Below the pieces are notes generated by a model. That model had not been told where the DNA came from. It searched no databases and was given only the letters and a program-made list of their open reading frames with translations. Source: Hymenobacter aranciens (GTDB lineage Bacteria; Bacteroidota; Bacteroidia; Cytophagales; Hymenobacteraceae). Taken from it: a DNA stretch of 64,000 nt. The stretch lies in assembly GCF_030580865.1 (NCBI RefSeq), contig NZ_JAUQSY010000001.1:1-64000 (forward strand), read 5' to 3'. The translations under genes and the position numbers were made by a program. Shown piece by piece: positions 51,101 to 63,350 of the stretch (position 1 is the stretch's first letter; every line of letters starts with the position of its first letter).

Positions 51101-52160
51101 CTACCCCGTGCGCCTCACCGTGACCAATAGCAACGGCTGCGGCCAGAGCCGCACAACTGTCGACACGGTAGTGGTGTACGCCGTGCCGCGGCCGCAGGTA
51201 ACGCCGGCCTCGCGGGCGCTGGTGTGCTTCGGCTCGGCTACTACGCTTACGGCCAACAATCTGAATGCGGCAGCTCCAAACGTAATTTACACCTGGACGG
51301 CGCCCGGCCTGCCTACTCTGACGGGCCCTGCCATTACGATTACGCCCGCTGCTACCGTGCAATATACCGTGACGGCCAGCACCCCCGCCAACGCCGGCAG
51401 CTGCTCCGAGACCGATACCGTGACCGTGCATGTGCTTGACCGCGTGGTGGTAGCCGCCGGTCCCGCCCGCGACATCTGCCCGGGCTCGTCCGTGACGCTC
51501 AGCGTGCCCAGCGCTGGCCCCAACGCCCGCTACATCTGGACGGCCCCCGGCCAGCCCACGCTCAGCGGCCAAAGCGTGAGCGTGCAGCCGTCGGCCAGCA
51601 TCCGCTACCGCGTAGTGGTGGAAAACCAGTACGGCTGCCAGGGCCGCGACTCGGTGCAGGTGAACGTGGCCACCCGGCCCACGCTGGCGGCTACCGTCAG
51701 CGCGGCTAACATTATCAACGAGCCGGTTACTTTCACCAACACCTCGACCGGCGCTACCAGTTACCGCTGGGACTTTGGGGATAACAGTGCCCCCAGTACC
51801 GACATTAACCCTACCCATACCTACACCACGGTGTCGCCGGTGCCCTTCCAGGCCCGCTTGACGGCCATTTATGGCGCGGCTAACTGCGAAGAAACCATTG
51901 TGGTACCGGTAACGGTGCGCGGCTTCGCGCTGCCCAACATCATCACGCCCAACAACGATGGCAAGAACGATACGTTCCGCCCTTTTGTGACTACGGAATC
52001 AGTTAAAATTCAGGTTTTCAACCGCTGGGGGCGTCTGGTATATGAAAACGCCAACTACGTGGACGGCTGGGGCGCCGATGCCGCCGCCGGAACCTACTAC
52101 TACTACATTGTGAACACGAGCGGCGACAGCTGGAAAGGCTGGGTGGAAGTGGTTCGCTAG
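48174..52160 (+). CDS. Giant secreted protein with SBBP/PKD repeats and T9SS type B domain
   Basis: A 1328-residue exported protein. After a signal peptide (LGFGLVAIPALA) comes a DUF7948-like N-terminal domain (about 35-240: FVANQRQWEKPVLFAADVPG, YPGIDLHFYSKE), then SBBP-type beta-propeller repeats (about 250-730: DGNNNLIILGTTSSANFPTT, YLGGSGLDAVYSV). Two copies of a PKD-plus-Ig module follow (about 740-915 and 918-1090), then another Ig unit, a PKD domain (about 1171-1250) and a gliding-motility-type C-terminal domain (LPNIITPNNDGKNDTFRPF, VFNRWGRLVYE), the T9SS type B signal. Likely a surface adhesin. The next gene is a close paralogue with one module fewer. The second ATG, two codons on, is an equal start. 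Confidence 0.9.
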   Translation: MRMNTLLQLGFGLVAIPALANTPTVVGPAPSPTVEFVANQRQWEKPVLFAADVPGGRLYLERGRLLQSLYDARQIDELHHHKGEVSTRQSIKAHAYATTFVGANPQARVGGESQLPGYSNYFLGNDKNRWASNVPGYGEVRYAALYPGIDLHFYSKELALEYDFEVKAGADAGRIALRYDGQTSLRLVDGALHIGTSVGTVVEQRPYAYQLVDGKRIKIACEYAIGSGNTVRFSLPKGYNKALPLVIDPVLSYATYTGSSANNYGYTATYDAAGNLYSGGTVFSAGYPTTVGAYSTTFAGVQDIGIMKFNPNAATGPASRVYATYLGGGSDDHPHSLVVDGNNNLIILGTTSSANFPTTTGAIATTRSGASDITITKLNPAGAALVGSTYFGGTAADGQVSGTLNQNYGDAYRGDITIDRNNNIYLAAITQSTNYPTTVGAFQRTSGGGGADGVVSKFNATLTSVVWSSYLGGSGLDAVYSVQLDSINNVFVSGGTTSTNLPGTTGAYHATSQGGTDGFVARIAPDGSALVRTTYLGTSAYDQAYLLQLNKRGEVYAYGQTLGAYPVSAGIYTNANSRQFIHKLNPTLTTSVFSTVVGNGGRASGSHCLSPTAFLVDNCGQIIIAGWGGTSLGESTIAGLPVTAGAIQATGPSGDNHYIMQLSANAQTLVYGTYFGNGSCHADGGTSRFDKSGVIYQAMCVGTGSGAIQTTPNAWSRTKGTGSYNNGAFKIDVLQLNANFIPAITATSTTRQADLCSPAQFYFNRPSTTGTSVLWNFGNGQTSTQTNNATTTYTSPGRYAVSLTVFDTNGCLPSVTTIDTVVVYPVPAPRVAVSSRQTICIGNPATLSASNIAAGTPNVSYTWTAPGQPTQTGATITVQPTATTKYTVTLATPGGAGGCSATDTVTVRVLNEPLDASFVPALTATASTRQASQCAPAQFFFNRPAVVGTGVLWDFGNGQTSTLANNATATYSAPGRYPVRLTVTNSNGCGQSRTTVDTVVVYAVPRPQVTPASRALVCFGSATTLTANNLNAAAPNVIYTWTAPGLPTLTGPAITITPAATVQYTVTASTPANAGSCSETDTVTVHVLDRVVVAAGPARDICPGSSVTLSVPSAGPNARYIWTAPGQPTLSGQSVSVQPSASIRYRVVVENQYGCQGRDSVQVNVATRPTLAATVSAANIINEPVTFTNTSTGATSYRWDFGDNSAPSTDINPTHTYTTVSPVPFQARLTAIYGAANCEETIVVPVTVRGFALPNIITPNNDGKNDTFRPFVTTESVKIQVFNRWGRLVYENANYVDGWGADAAAGTYYYYIVNTSGDSWKGWVEVVR

Positions 52161-52185
52161 CCCTCGCTCGTTCGGCAAGCCGCAG

Positions 52186-52223
52186 AAAGTGCCCCCGACC
52201 AACTGGTCGGGGGCACTTTATGG
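52186..52223 (+). terminator. Strong terminator after the first paralogue
   Basis: A perfect 16-bp stem (AAAGTGCCCCCGACCA) with a two-base loop, then TTTATGG. Confidence 0.9.
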
Positions 52224-52524
52224 TTTTAGGGTGGAGCTATTTTTCGGAACATCGCTACGCTGAGGCAATCGAACCTAAGCGCCCTACTGAACGGGAGCCT
52301 GCTTGGCTAGATTAAGTGAAAATCGTTGATTACTACCTGAATTTAATGATTTTTCGCCTAGTGGAATTTGAGTCAACTAAATATTTTAAAAGAGTGGACG
52401 GCCGATTGACTGCGCGTGAAAACTCATTTAAATTTCATCTCAAACCAGAAAAGTGTTTGCAACGGTAAGCTTTTTGCTTATTGTTGTGCACGTTTTAAAC
52501 TTTTGCTCATCTCTTTTACAACCT
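52224..52524. other. AT-rich intergenic region between the paralogues
   Basis: About 300 bases, markedly more AT-rich than the flanking genes, with no gene. Its only recognised element is the shared promoter word at 52468. Confidence 0.5.
52468..52486 (+). promoter_or_regulatory. Shared promoter-like element of the second T9SS type B paralogue
   Basis: AGCTTTTTGCTTATTGTTG, 17 of 19 positions matching the element at 48096 and 38 bases upstream of the ATG. Confidence 0.5.
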
Positions 52525-55500
52525 ATGAAGAAAATTACCTTATTAGGAAGTCTGTGTATGACTTCCGTAGCCGCAGTGGCGGGCACGCCCCCCAAAGTGG
52601 TGCAGCCAGCCGAGGCATCCGCGCTCGAATTTGTGGCCAACCAGAAGCAGTGGGAAAAGCCGGTGCTTTTTGCCGCCGATGTGCCCAGCGGCCGCTTGTT
52701 TCTGGAACAGGGCCGGCTGGTGCACGCCCTCTACGATGGCAAACAAGTAGAAGAACTGCACCATCACGCAGCCGAAGTGCCAGCCAAGCAAATGGTTAAG
52801 GCGCACGCCTACTCCACTACTTTCGTGGGGGCCAACCAGCAGGCCAGTGTGCGCGGCGAAAACAAATTGGCCGGCTACAGCAACTTCTTTCTGGGCAACG
52901 ACCAGAGCCGTTGGGCCAGCGAAGTGCCCGGCTTCGCCGATGTGCGCTACCAGGCGCTGTACCCCGGTATCGACCTGCATTTCTACAGCAAGGAGCGCGT
53001 GCTGGAGTACGATTTTGAAGTGGCGCCCGGCGCCGATGCCAAGCTCATCAAGCTGCGCTACAATGGCCAGACCAAGCTGCAGGTAGTGAACGGCGCGCTG
53101 CACATCGGCACGAGCGTGGGCACGGTGGTGGAGCAGCGCCCCTATGCGTATCAGCTGATTGGCGGGCGGCGCCAGCGCGTGAGCTGCGAATACGCTCTGG
53201 GCGCGGGCAACACCATCACGTTCAGCCTGGCCAAGGGCTACAACAAAGCGCTGCCGCTGGTAATTGACCCGGTGCTGGTGTATTCTTCCTACACCAACTC
53301 GTCGAACAACTACGGCTACACAGCTACTTACGACTCGCTGGGCAACCTCTACGCTGGGGGTACCGTGTTTGGTACCGGTTACCCTACCACGATGGGGGCC
53401 TTCCAGATGAACCACAACAGTGGTACCGACATGGGTATCATCAAGTACGACCCCCGGCAGGTTATCGGGGCAGCCAGCCGGGTGTATGCCACTTACGTAG
53501 GCGGCAACGAGGACGACCATCCCCACAGCCTGGTGGTAGACCGGAACAACAACCTGATTATTCTGGGGTCGACCGGTTCTAATGACTATCCGGTATCGGC
53601 CACCGGCTATCGTCGCACCTTTGGCGGCGGCGACTCTGACATCGTCATCACCAAACTGAATACTGCCGGCTCGGCCCTGGTAGGCTCGACCTACCTGGGA
53701 GGCACCGGCACCGATGGCCGCGTGATTACCTCGACGCCGCTGTGGGAAAACTACGGCGATGCTTACCGCGGCGACGTCACGGTGGACCGCAGCAACAATA
53801 TCTACGTGGCCTCGGCCACCGCTTCGAACAACTTCCCCACCAGCAACTCCTTCCAGCTCACCAGCGGGGGCGGCGCTTCCGATGGGGTGATTGTGAAGCT
53901 GAACCCGGGCCTGACTGGCCTGGTGTGGAGCAGCTACCTGGGCGGCAACGGGGCCGACGTGGCATACTCCGTGCAGATTGACAGCGTGGGCACTGTGTTT
54001 GTGAGTGGCGGCACTACGAGCCGCAATTTCCCCGGCACCGGCACCAGCAGCGGTGGTTTTCACACCAGTTACCAGGGCGGCGATGCTGACGGCTTCGTAT
54101 CGCGCATCACGCCGGCTGGCAACGACTTGGTGCGTAGCACCTACATCGGCACCGGCAGCTATGACCAGGCGCATTTCGTACAGCTCAACGCCCGCGGCGA
54201 AGTGTATACCTACGGCCAGACGTATGGTGCCTACCCGGTATCCCCGGGGGCGTATTCCAACGCTGGCAGCCGCCAGTTTATTCAGAAGCTCAACTCGCAA
54301 CTGACTACCAGTCTGATGTCCACTGTCATTGGCAACGGACCGGGTACGGGGCCAAGTCCAGGGGCCAACATGTCGCCCACGGCGTTTCTGGTAGATAACT
54401 GCGGGCAGATTATGGTCTCGGGCTGGACGTCGCAGGGCAACATGCCCGTAACGCCGGATGCGCTGCAGGCTACCGGTGGCTCCGGCAACTCTTCCAACAG
54501 CATCAGCGCTTACTTCTACATCGGGCAGCTGTCGGGCGATGGCAGCCGCTTGGTGTATGGCACGTATTTCGGCAACGGCAACTGCCACGTGGACGGTGGC
54601 ACCTCGCGCTTCGACAAAAAAGGCATTATTTACCAGTCGATGTGCACGGGCTCCGGCAATGGGCCAATTACCACCACGCCCAACGCCTGGTCGCGCACCA
54701 ATGGCGGTGGCTACAACAACGCAGCCTTCAAAATGGACGTGTTGCAGCTGGATGCCAGCTTCTTCCCTTCGTCGGTACAAACCACGTTCCCGCAGCTCGC
54801 CGTCCGTGAGCAGTGTGCTCCCGCCCGCTTCTACTTCAACCGCCAGTCGCAGGCCGGCACGGGCTTCATCTGGGATTTTGGCAATGGCCAGACTTCTACC
54901 TCGGCCGGCACCTCGACGGTCACCTACACCAGCGCTGGCAAGTACACCGTGCGCCTGACAGTGTACGACTCGACCAGCTGCGTGCAGAGCGTCACGTTCA
55001 CCGATACGGTGCGCGTCTCGGGCCTGCCGCGTGCGGCCGCCGGCCCCGATAAGTCGGTGTGCCCCGGTTACAGCACCACGATTACTGTGGCCGATGCCGG
55101 CAACCGTGCCACTTACACTTGGTCGCCCGCTGCGGGCCTGAACACTACCACTGGCCGCACAGTAGTGGCTACTCCCACGGTAACCACGCGTTACGTAGTG
55201 CAGGTGAATATCCCTTCGGCTCTCAACTGCATTGGTTACGACACGGTAGTGGTGAACGTGCGTGCCCCGCTGGTGGTAACGGCCGGCCCCGACCGTGAGG
55301 TATGCCCCGGTGCCAGCACTACCCTCACAGCCCCGGATTTTGGTCCGGGTTCGACATATGTGTGGAGCCCGTCCACCGGTCTCAGCGGCACCAGCGGTGC
55401 TAGCGTTACGGCCACGCCCACGGCCACTACGCGCTACACCGTGGTGGCTACCGATGCTAACGGCTGCTCAGGCCAAGCTACTGTGGAACTGCGGGTGCCC

Positions 55501-55983
55501 AGCCGCCCCGTGATTGGCGCCACCGTCAGCGCGCCCAATCTGGTCAATCAGCCCATTAGCTTCGTGAACACCACTACCGGCGCCACCGGCTACCGGTGGG
55601 ATTTCGGCGACGGCACGCCCGTTAGCACCGATATTAACCCGACGCACGTGTACACCACCGCCCGCCCACAGCCCTACCAAGCTACCCTGACGGCCCTGTA
55701 CGGCACCGGCTGCGAAGAAACGCTGACGCTGCCCGTGCGTACCCTCGGCTTGCCCAACGTGTTAACTCCCAACGGTGACGGCCTGAACGACACGTTCCGG
55801 CCATACGTCTCGACCGACCCGGTTACCCTGCAGGTATTCAACCGCTGGGGCCGCAAAGTATATGAGCAAACCAACTATGTGGACGGCTGGGGTGGCGCCG
55901 ATGTGCCCGCCGGCACCTACTACTACCACATGACCAGCCCCAACGGTGAAAGCTGGAAAGGTTGGTTTGACGTAGTAAAATAA
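52525..55983 (+). CDS. Giant secreted protein, T9SS type B, paralogue of the preceding gene
   Basis: An 1152-residue exported protein with the same architecture as its neighbour: signal peptide (LLGSLCMTSVAAVAG), DUF7948-like domain (about 35-240), SBBP repeats (about 250-740), one PKD (about 750-835), two Ig-like units (about 835-990), a second PKD (about 995-1070) and a T9SS type B C-terminal domain (LPNVLTPNGDGLNDTFRPY, GWKGWFDVVK-like end). Sequence identity in the N-terminal half is high by eye; the difference lies in the number of PKD-Ig modules. ATG 52525 opens the signal peptide; 24 open codons upstream are not signal-like. Adhesion or surface-layer role inferred. Confidence 0.9.
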   Translation: MKKITLLGSLCMTSVAAVAGTPPKVVQPAEASALEFVANQKQWEKPVLFAADVPSGRLFLEQGRLVHALYDGKQVEELHHHAAEVPAKQMVKAHAYSTTFVGANQQASVRGENKLAGYSNFFLGNDQSRWASEVPGFADVRYQALYPGIDLHFYSKERVLEYDFEVAPGADAKLIKLRYNGQTKLQVVNGALHIGTSVGTVVEQRPYAYQLIGGRRQRVSCEYALGAGNTITFSLAKGYNKALPLVIDPVLVYSSYTNSSNNYGYTATYDSLGNLYAGGTVFGTGYPTTMGAFQMNHNSGTDMGIIKYDPRQVIGAASRVYATYVGGNEDDHPHSLVVDRNNNLIILGSTGSNDYPVSATGYRRTFGGGDSDIVITKLNTAGSALVGSTYLGGTGTDGRVITSTPLWENYGDAYRGDVTVDRSNNIYVASATASNNFPTSNSFQLTSGGGASDGVIVKLNPGLTGLVWSSYLGGNGADVAYSVQIDSVGTVFVSGGTTSRNFPGTGTSSGGFHTSYQGGDADGFVSRITPAGNDLVRSTYIGTGSYDQAHFVQLNARGEVYTYGQTYGAYPVSPGAYSNAGSRQFIQKLNSQLTTSLMSTVIGNGPGTGPSPGANMSPTAFLVDNCGQIMVSGWTSQGNMPVTPDALQATGGSGNSSNSISAYFYIGQLSGDGSRLVYGTYFGNGNCHVDGGTSRFDKKGIIYQSMCTGSGNGPITTTPNAWSRTNGGGYNNAAFKMDVLQLDASFFPSSVQTTFPQLAVREQCAPARFYFNRQSQAGTGFIWDFGNGQTSTSAGTSTVTYTSAGKYTVRLTVYDSTSCVQSVTFTDTVRVSGLPRAAAGPDKSVCPGYSTTITVADAGNRATYTWSPAAGLNTTTGRTVVATPTVTTRYVVQVNIPSALNCIGYDTVVVNVRAPLVVTAGPDREVCPGASTTLTAPDFGPGSTYVWSPSTGLSGTSGASVTATPTATTRYTVVATDANGCSGQATVELRVPSRPVIGATVSAPNLVNQPISFVNTTTGATGYRWDFGDGTPVSTDINPTHVYTTARPQPYQATLTALYGTGCEETLTLPVRTLGLPNVLTPNGDGLNDTFRPYVSTDPVTLQVFNRWGRKVYEQTNYVDGWGGADVPAGTYYYHMTSPNGESWKGWFDVVK

Positions 55984-56013
55984 TAAGCGTCGTTCGCGCG
56001 CTTAAGAATGCTC

Positions 56014-56050
56014 AACCGCCCCCGGCCAGCGCCGGGGGCGGTTTTGTTTT
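56014..56050 (+). terminator. Rho-independent terminator
   Basis: Stem AACCGCCCCCGGC and complement, five-base loop, then TTTTGTTTT. Confidence 0.9.
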
Positions 56051-56119
56051 ACCGGCCCGCAAATGGAGCCAAAAATGGCCCGTAACCGCTCATATTCCGC
56101 CCTCCGCCCGTCGCTTACG

Positions 56120-56127
56120 TAACTTTG
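56120..56127 (+). promoter_or_regulatory. Putative -7 promoter element
   Basis: TAACTTTG matches TAnnTTTG and lies 17 bases before the ATG at 56145. Confidence 0.5.
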
Positions 56128-56144
56128 CCTTTTTGCAGGGTTTT

Positions 56145-58583
56145 ATGTGGGAGAATCTCGCCTTATTCATTATCCGGTTCCGCAGCACGCTGGTGGCGCT
56201 GCTGGCCGTCATCACCGTGTTCATGGCCTGGAAAGCCAAGGACGTAGAAATGACCTACGACTTCGCCCAGGTGGTGAGTCCGAAAGACCCGGAAATGGTT
56301 TATTTCCAGCAGTTCAAAAAGCAGTTTGGCGAGGATGGCAACGTGCTGGTACTCGGCATGCAGGACAGCGCCGTGTACAAGCTCCAGAACTTCAACCAGC
56401 TCCGGCAATTGGCCGATGACCTCGGTAAAGTGCAGGGCGTAAGCGGAGTTTTGAGTATCAGCAAGCTGCCGCAGCTCATGCGCGACACGGCTACCAACAA
56501 GTTCGTCGCCAAGCCCATATTCACCACCGCACCCCGCACCCAGGCCGAGCTGGATTCGCTGATGCGCATCGTCAACAGCCAGGAATTCTACAAAGGCCAG
56601 CTGATTTCGACTACCACCGGCGCCACCCTCGTGGCCGTCACCATGGACCCGCAATTTCTCAATTCCTCGCGCCGTCAGGCGGTGATGGGCAACATCCTGG
56701 GTCATGCCCAGCAGTTTGAGAAAAAAACTGGCATCAATCTGCACTACGCGGGCCTGCCCTACGTGCGCTCCACGATGACCAGCAAGGTGGCGGGCGAAAT
56801 GAAGCTCTTCACCTTCCTGGCCATGCTCGTGACCGGCATCACGCTGCTAGTGTTTTTCCGCACTTGGTCGGCCATCGTGTTTCCGCTTTTGGTGGTGGGC
56901 GTCACCGTCATCTGGTGCGTGGGCTCGATTGTCTTGCTCGGGTTTAAAATCAACCTGCTCACGGGCTTGATACCGAGTATTATCGTGGTTATCGGCATTC
57001 CCAACTGCACGTACCTGCTCAGCCGCTACCACTACGATTTCCGCAAATCGGGCAACCAGATGCTGGCCATGACCCGCGTGATGCGCAAAATCGGCCTCGT
57101 GACGCTGATGAATAACACGACCACCGCCGTGGGCTTTATCGTCTTCGCGTTCACCGATATTGCCATTCTCTTCCAGTTTGGCCTGGTGGCTACGGTCAAC
57201 ATCTTTGCGGCTTTCGTTATCAGCTTCATTCTCATTCCGGCGGCCTTCACCTTCCTGCCGCCGCCCACGCCCAAGCAACTCGAACACCTTGATGCCGCGC
57301 CGCTTACCAAGCTACTCGAATTCTTCGACCACCTGGTGCTGCACCGTCGCGCCACGGTGTATATCCTCGGATTAGTGATGGTGGCCATTGCTGGTTTCGG
57401 CATCTCGCGCATCGAAGCCGTGTCGTACATGGTGGACGACCTGCCCAAAAAGAGCTCCGTAAATTCCGACTTGTCCTTCTTCGAGAAGCACTTCCACGGT
57501 GTCATGCCGCTGGAGTTTGAGGTCGTCACGAAGAAGCCCAAGGGCTTGCTCAACCTCAAGAACCTGCAGAAAATCGACCAGTTCGAGCGGTTCCTGCGCA
57601 CCCAGCCGGAGCTGAGCCCGCCTATCAGCCTCGTCACCTTCATCAAAGCCGCCACCCAGGCCTTCTACAACGGCGACCCGCAGTTTTACCGCCTGCCCGA
57701 TAATTCCGAAAAGAACTTCATCCTCAGTACGCTGGTCAACTCTAAAGGCGCCGGCGTGGGCACCGACAGCAAGTTCTTCCGCTCCTTCATTGACGAAAAA
57801 CAGCAGAAAGCCCGCATCAGCCTCAAAATCGCCGATATTGGCTCGAATAACCTCGATACCCTGATGAACAGCAAAATACGCCCAGCCATGGCGCGTATTT
57901 TCAACGACAGCAACATTACCATCCGGCCCACCGGCACCACCATCATTTTCACGCAGGGCAACGAATACCTCATTCACACCCTCAAGGAGTCGCTATTCTG
58001 GGCCTTCGGGCTGGTAGGGCTGGTAGTATTCATCCTGTTTCGCTCCTTCAAAACGGTCTTCTACGCCCTCGTTCCCAACTTTGTAACGCTCGTGCTCACG
58101 GCCGGCGTGATGGGTTTTTTCAACATCCCGCTCAAGCCCAGCACGGCGCTGATTTTCGTCATCGCCCTGGGCATCGACGGCGACAATTCCATCCACTTGC
58201 TGGCCAAATTCAAGCAGGAGATGGCGGCCAACGGACAGCGGGTGCGCGACGCCATCACTACGACGCTCAGCGAGGCAGGCACCAGCATGATTTACACGAG
58301 TATCGTGCTATTAGTTGGTTTCAGCATCTTTGCTTTCAGCGAATTTGGCGGTACCAAAGCTTTGGGATTGTTAATGACGGCGTCGTTGTTGATAACCAAC
58401 TTCTCGAACCTTATTCTGCTGCCCTCGCTGCTCGTGACGTTTGAAAAAAGCAAGAGCTACGCCGTCACCAACCCGGCCTGGCTCAAGCAATACAACGAGC
58501 GGTACAGCAACGACGAGGACGACGACCAGGATTTCAACAAAATGCACAAAGCCTCGGACTACGAGGGCGATTACTCTATTTAG
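56145..58583 (+). CDS. RND/MMPL family transporter
   Basis: An 812-residue inner-membrane protein of the RND superfamily, MMPL/HpnN-like single-chain type. Membrane helix 1 is at residues 10-25, a periplasmic loop follows (about 30-215), a block of five helices (about 220-385), helix 7 near 405-420, a second loop (about 425-610) and a last block of helices to about 770. It has GIDGDNSIHLLAKF in the second half and GLIPSIIVVIGIPNCTYLLSRY in the first, the charged motif region of such exporters. It probably moves lipids or hydrophobic compounds. ATG 56145 is preferred over a TTG four codons earlier. Its TAG stop lies within the next palindromic repeat. Confidence 0.9.
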   Translation: MWENLALFIIRFRSTLVALLAVITVFMAWKAKDVEMTYDFAQVVSPKDPEMVYFQQFKKQFGEDGNVLVLGMQDSAVYKLQNFNQLRQLADDLGKVQGVSGVLSISKLPQLMRDTATNKFVAKPIFTTAPRTQAELDSLMRIVNSQEFYKGQLISTTTGATLVAVTMDPQFLNSSRRQAVMGNILGHAQQFEKKTGINLHYAGLPYVRSTMTSKVAGEMKLFTFLAMLVTGITLLVFFRTWSAIVFPLLVVGVTVIWCVGSIVLLGFKINLLTGLIPSIIVVIGIPNCTYLLSRYHYDFRKSGNQMLAMTRVMRKIGLVTLMNNTTTAVGFIVFAFTDIAILFQFGLVATVNIFAAFVISFILIPAAFTFLPPPTPKQLEHLDAAPLTKLLEFFDHLVLHRRATVYILGLVMVAIAGFGISRIEAVSYMVDDLPKKSSVNSDLSFFEKHFHGVMPLEFEVVTKKPKGLLNLKNLQKIDQFERFLRTQPELSPPISLVTFIKAATQAFYNGDPQFYRLPDNSEKNFILSTLVNSKGAGVGTDSKFFRSFIDEKQQKARISLKIADIGSNNLDTLMNSKIRPAMARIFNDSNITIRPTGTTIIFTQGNEYLIHTLKESLFWAFGLVGLVVFILFRSFKTVFYALVPNFVTLVLTAGVMGFFNIPLKPSTALIFVIALGIDGDNSIHLLAKFKQEMAANGQRVRDAITTTLSEAGTSMIYTSIVLLVGFSIFAFSEFGGTKALGLLMTASLLITNFSNLILLPSLLVTFEKSKSYAVTNPAWLKQYNERYSNDEDDDQDFNKMHKASDYEGDYSI

Positions 58584-58676
58584 TATTTAGTAGGAAGTAT
58601 TGAGTATTAAGAAGAGAGACAAGCACAACGTTTTGCTCACTGTGTTTCTCACTACTAAATACTCACTACTGAATAC
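58579..58676. repeat. Palindromic element overlapping a stop codon (AGTATTTAGTA type)
   Basis: Arms built from AGTATTTAGTAGGAAGTATT and the inverted words ACTACTAAATACTCACTACT enclose a short central segment. The TAG stop of the RND gene (58581-58583) is in the first word. The element ends about ten bases before the ileS start. Confidence 0.8.
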
Positions 58677-58687
58677 TCCCCACTTTC

Positions 58688-62062
<3,375 letters not shown>

Positions 62063-62070
62063 CAATAAAC

Positions 62071-62103
62071 GTACCCGACCAGTCTCAAAAACTGGTCGGG
62101 TAC
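62071..62103. terminator. Hairpin after ileS
   Basis: A perfect 13-bp stem (GTACCCGACCAGT) with a seven-base loop, eight bases after the ileS stop. It lacks a T-run, so it is a weak terminator candidate. Confidence 0.5.
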
Positions 62104-62217
62104 AAAAGAGTACAAAGTATCTATTTCGAGGTTGTAGAACGTACAAATCCTCAGAAAATCTGTTCAAAAAAGCACAAACAGTCGAGGTTACGCCCGCTGC
62201 GAGTTGCGCCCTTGCCC

Positions 62218-62925
62218 ATGACCTTAGTTTCTCCCGCCAAAGCCCATTCTCCGCTGAAATATTTTCTGCTGGCGTTCTTGGTCATTGCCATCGACCAGCT
62301 CTCGAAATGGGCCGTGCATGCCTACATGCAGCCCGGTCTGGTCGGCGAAATCAAGCTCATTGGCGACTGGGCCAAGCTGCACTACACTCTGAACCCCGGC
62401 ATGGCCTTCGGCGTGGAACTGCCGCCACCCTACGGCAAGCTGCTGCTGACGGGCTTCCGCCTGCTGGCCGTGGGGGGATTGAGCTACTACATCGTGAAGC
62501 TGGTGCGGCAGCACGCGGCGGCCGGTTTCGTGGCCTGCATGGCCCTGATTCTGGGCGGCGCCGTGGGCAACCTGATTGACTCGATTTTCTACGGCGTACT
62601 CTATGGCAACGCGCCCTTTGGCTCGCCCACGCCGTGGTTCTTCGGGCAGGTCATCGACATGCTCTACCTCGACATCTACGAGGGCTTCCTGCCCCAGAAC
62701 TGGCCCCTGATGGGCGGGAAATACGTGTCCCTGTGGCCCATCTTCAACATTGCCGACTCGTCCATCTTCATCGGCGTAGCGCTGATTCTGCTCAATCAAA
62801 GCCGCTTTTTCCGCGAGGAAGAGGTGCAGCCCGGTGTGAAGACTGAAACTGCGCCGCTGGCGGCTGACGAACCGGCCGCAAGGGTAGGGGAGGAGCCGCT
62901 CACGCCGTCCGGCCCGCTGGCATAG
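62218..62925 (+). CDS. lspA: Lipoprotein signal peptidase (signal peptidase II)
   Basis: A 235-residue inner-membrane aspartyl protease that cleaves prolipoprotein signal peptides. Motifs: DQLSKWAV in the first helix, TLNPGMAFG, then GGAVGNLIDSIFYG and FNIADSSIFIG, each holding one catalytic Asp. It is longer than the roughly 165-residue enterobacterial enzyme; the extra bases encode an internal loop (GSPTPWFFGQVIDMLYLDIYEG) and an acidic tail, both usual in Bacteroidota. ATG 62218 is preferred to a TTG two codons upstream. Confidence 0.95.
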   Translation: MTLVSPAKAHSPLKYFLLAFLVIAIDQLSKWAVHAYMQPGLVGEIKLIGDWAKLHYTLNPGMAFGVELPPPYGKLLLTGFRLLAVGGLSYYIVKLVRQHAAAGFVACMALILGGAVGNLIDSIFYGVLYGNAPFGSPTPWFFGQVIDMLYLDIYEGFLPQNWPLMGGKYVSLWPIFNIADSSIFIGVALILLNQSRFFREEEVQPGVKTETAPLAADEPAARVGEEPLTPSGPLA

Positions 62926-62948
62926 TTCACATTCTAGCCGCTCTCCGC

Positions 62949-63323
62949 ATGGTTTCCAAACAGAAAATGATTTACCGGGCCGATTTGCAGGCTAATCCCG
63001 GCACATTGTACCTGTTTGGCGACAACGAGGAGCGCCGGGGAATGGGCGGCCAGGCCATCGAAATGCGCGGCGAGCCCAATGCCGTCGGCGTGCGCACGAA
63101 ACGCCGCCCACGGCTAAAAAACGATGATTTCTGGACCGATGAGACGCTGGAGGCTAACTGCCGGATGATTGACGAGGATTTGGCGCCTGTCCGGCAGCAT
63201 TTGGCCGCTGGTGGCGCCGTTGTTATTCCCGAAGACGGCATCGGCACTGGCTTGGCGCAACTCTTGGAGCGCGCTCCCTTGACATATGCCTACTTGCAGG
63301 ATGCACTCAATTCCCTAAAGTGA
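62949..63323 (+). CDS. Conserved hypothetical protein, phage-like domain
   Basis: A 124-residue soluble protein. The pattern NPGTLYLFGDNEERRGMGGQA, then GEPNAVGVRTKRRP and AVVIPEDGIGTGLAQL, is one I recall from phage- and bacterium-encoded proteins of unknown function (possibly the DUF7831 group, related in look to macro/NADAR-type nucleotide-binding domains). That assignment is tentative. It begins 24 bases after lspA on the same strand and may be co-transcribed. Confidence 0.7.
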   Translation: MVSKQKMIYRADLQANPGTLYLFGDNEERRGMGGQAIEMRGEPNAVGVRTKRRPRLKNDDFWTDETLEANCRMIDEDLAPVRQHLAAGGAVVIPEDGIGTGLAQLLERAPLTYAYLQDALNSLK

Positions 63324-63350
63324 GTTTCGTGTCTGCCTTACTTGCTAAGA

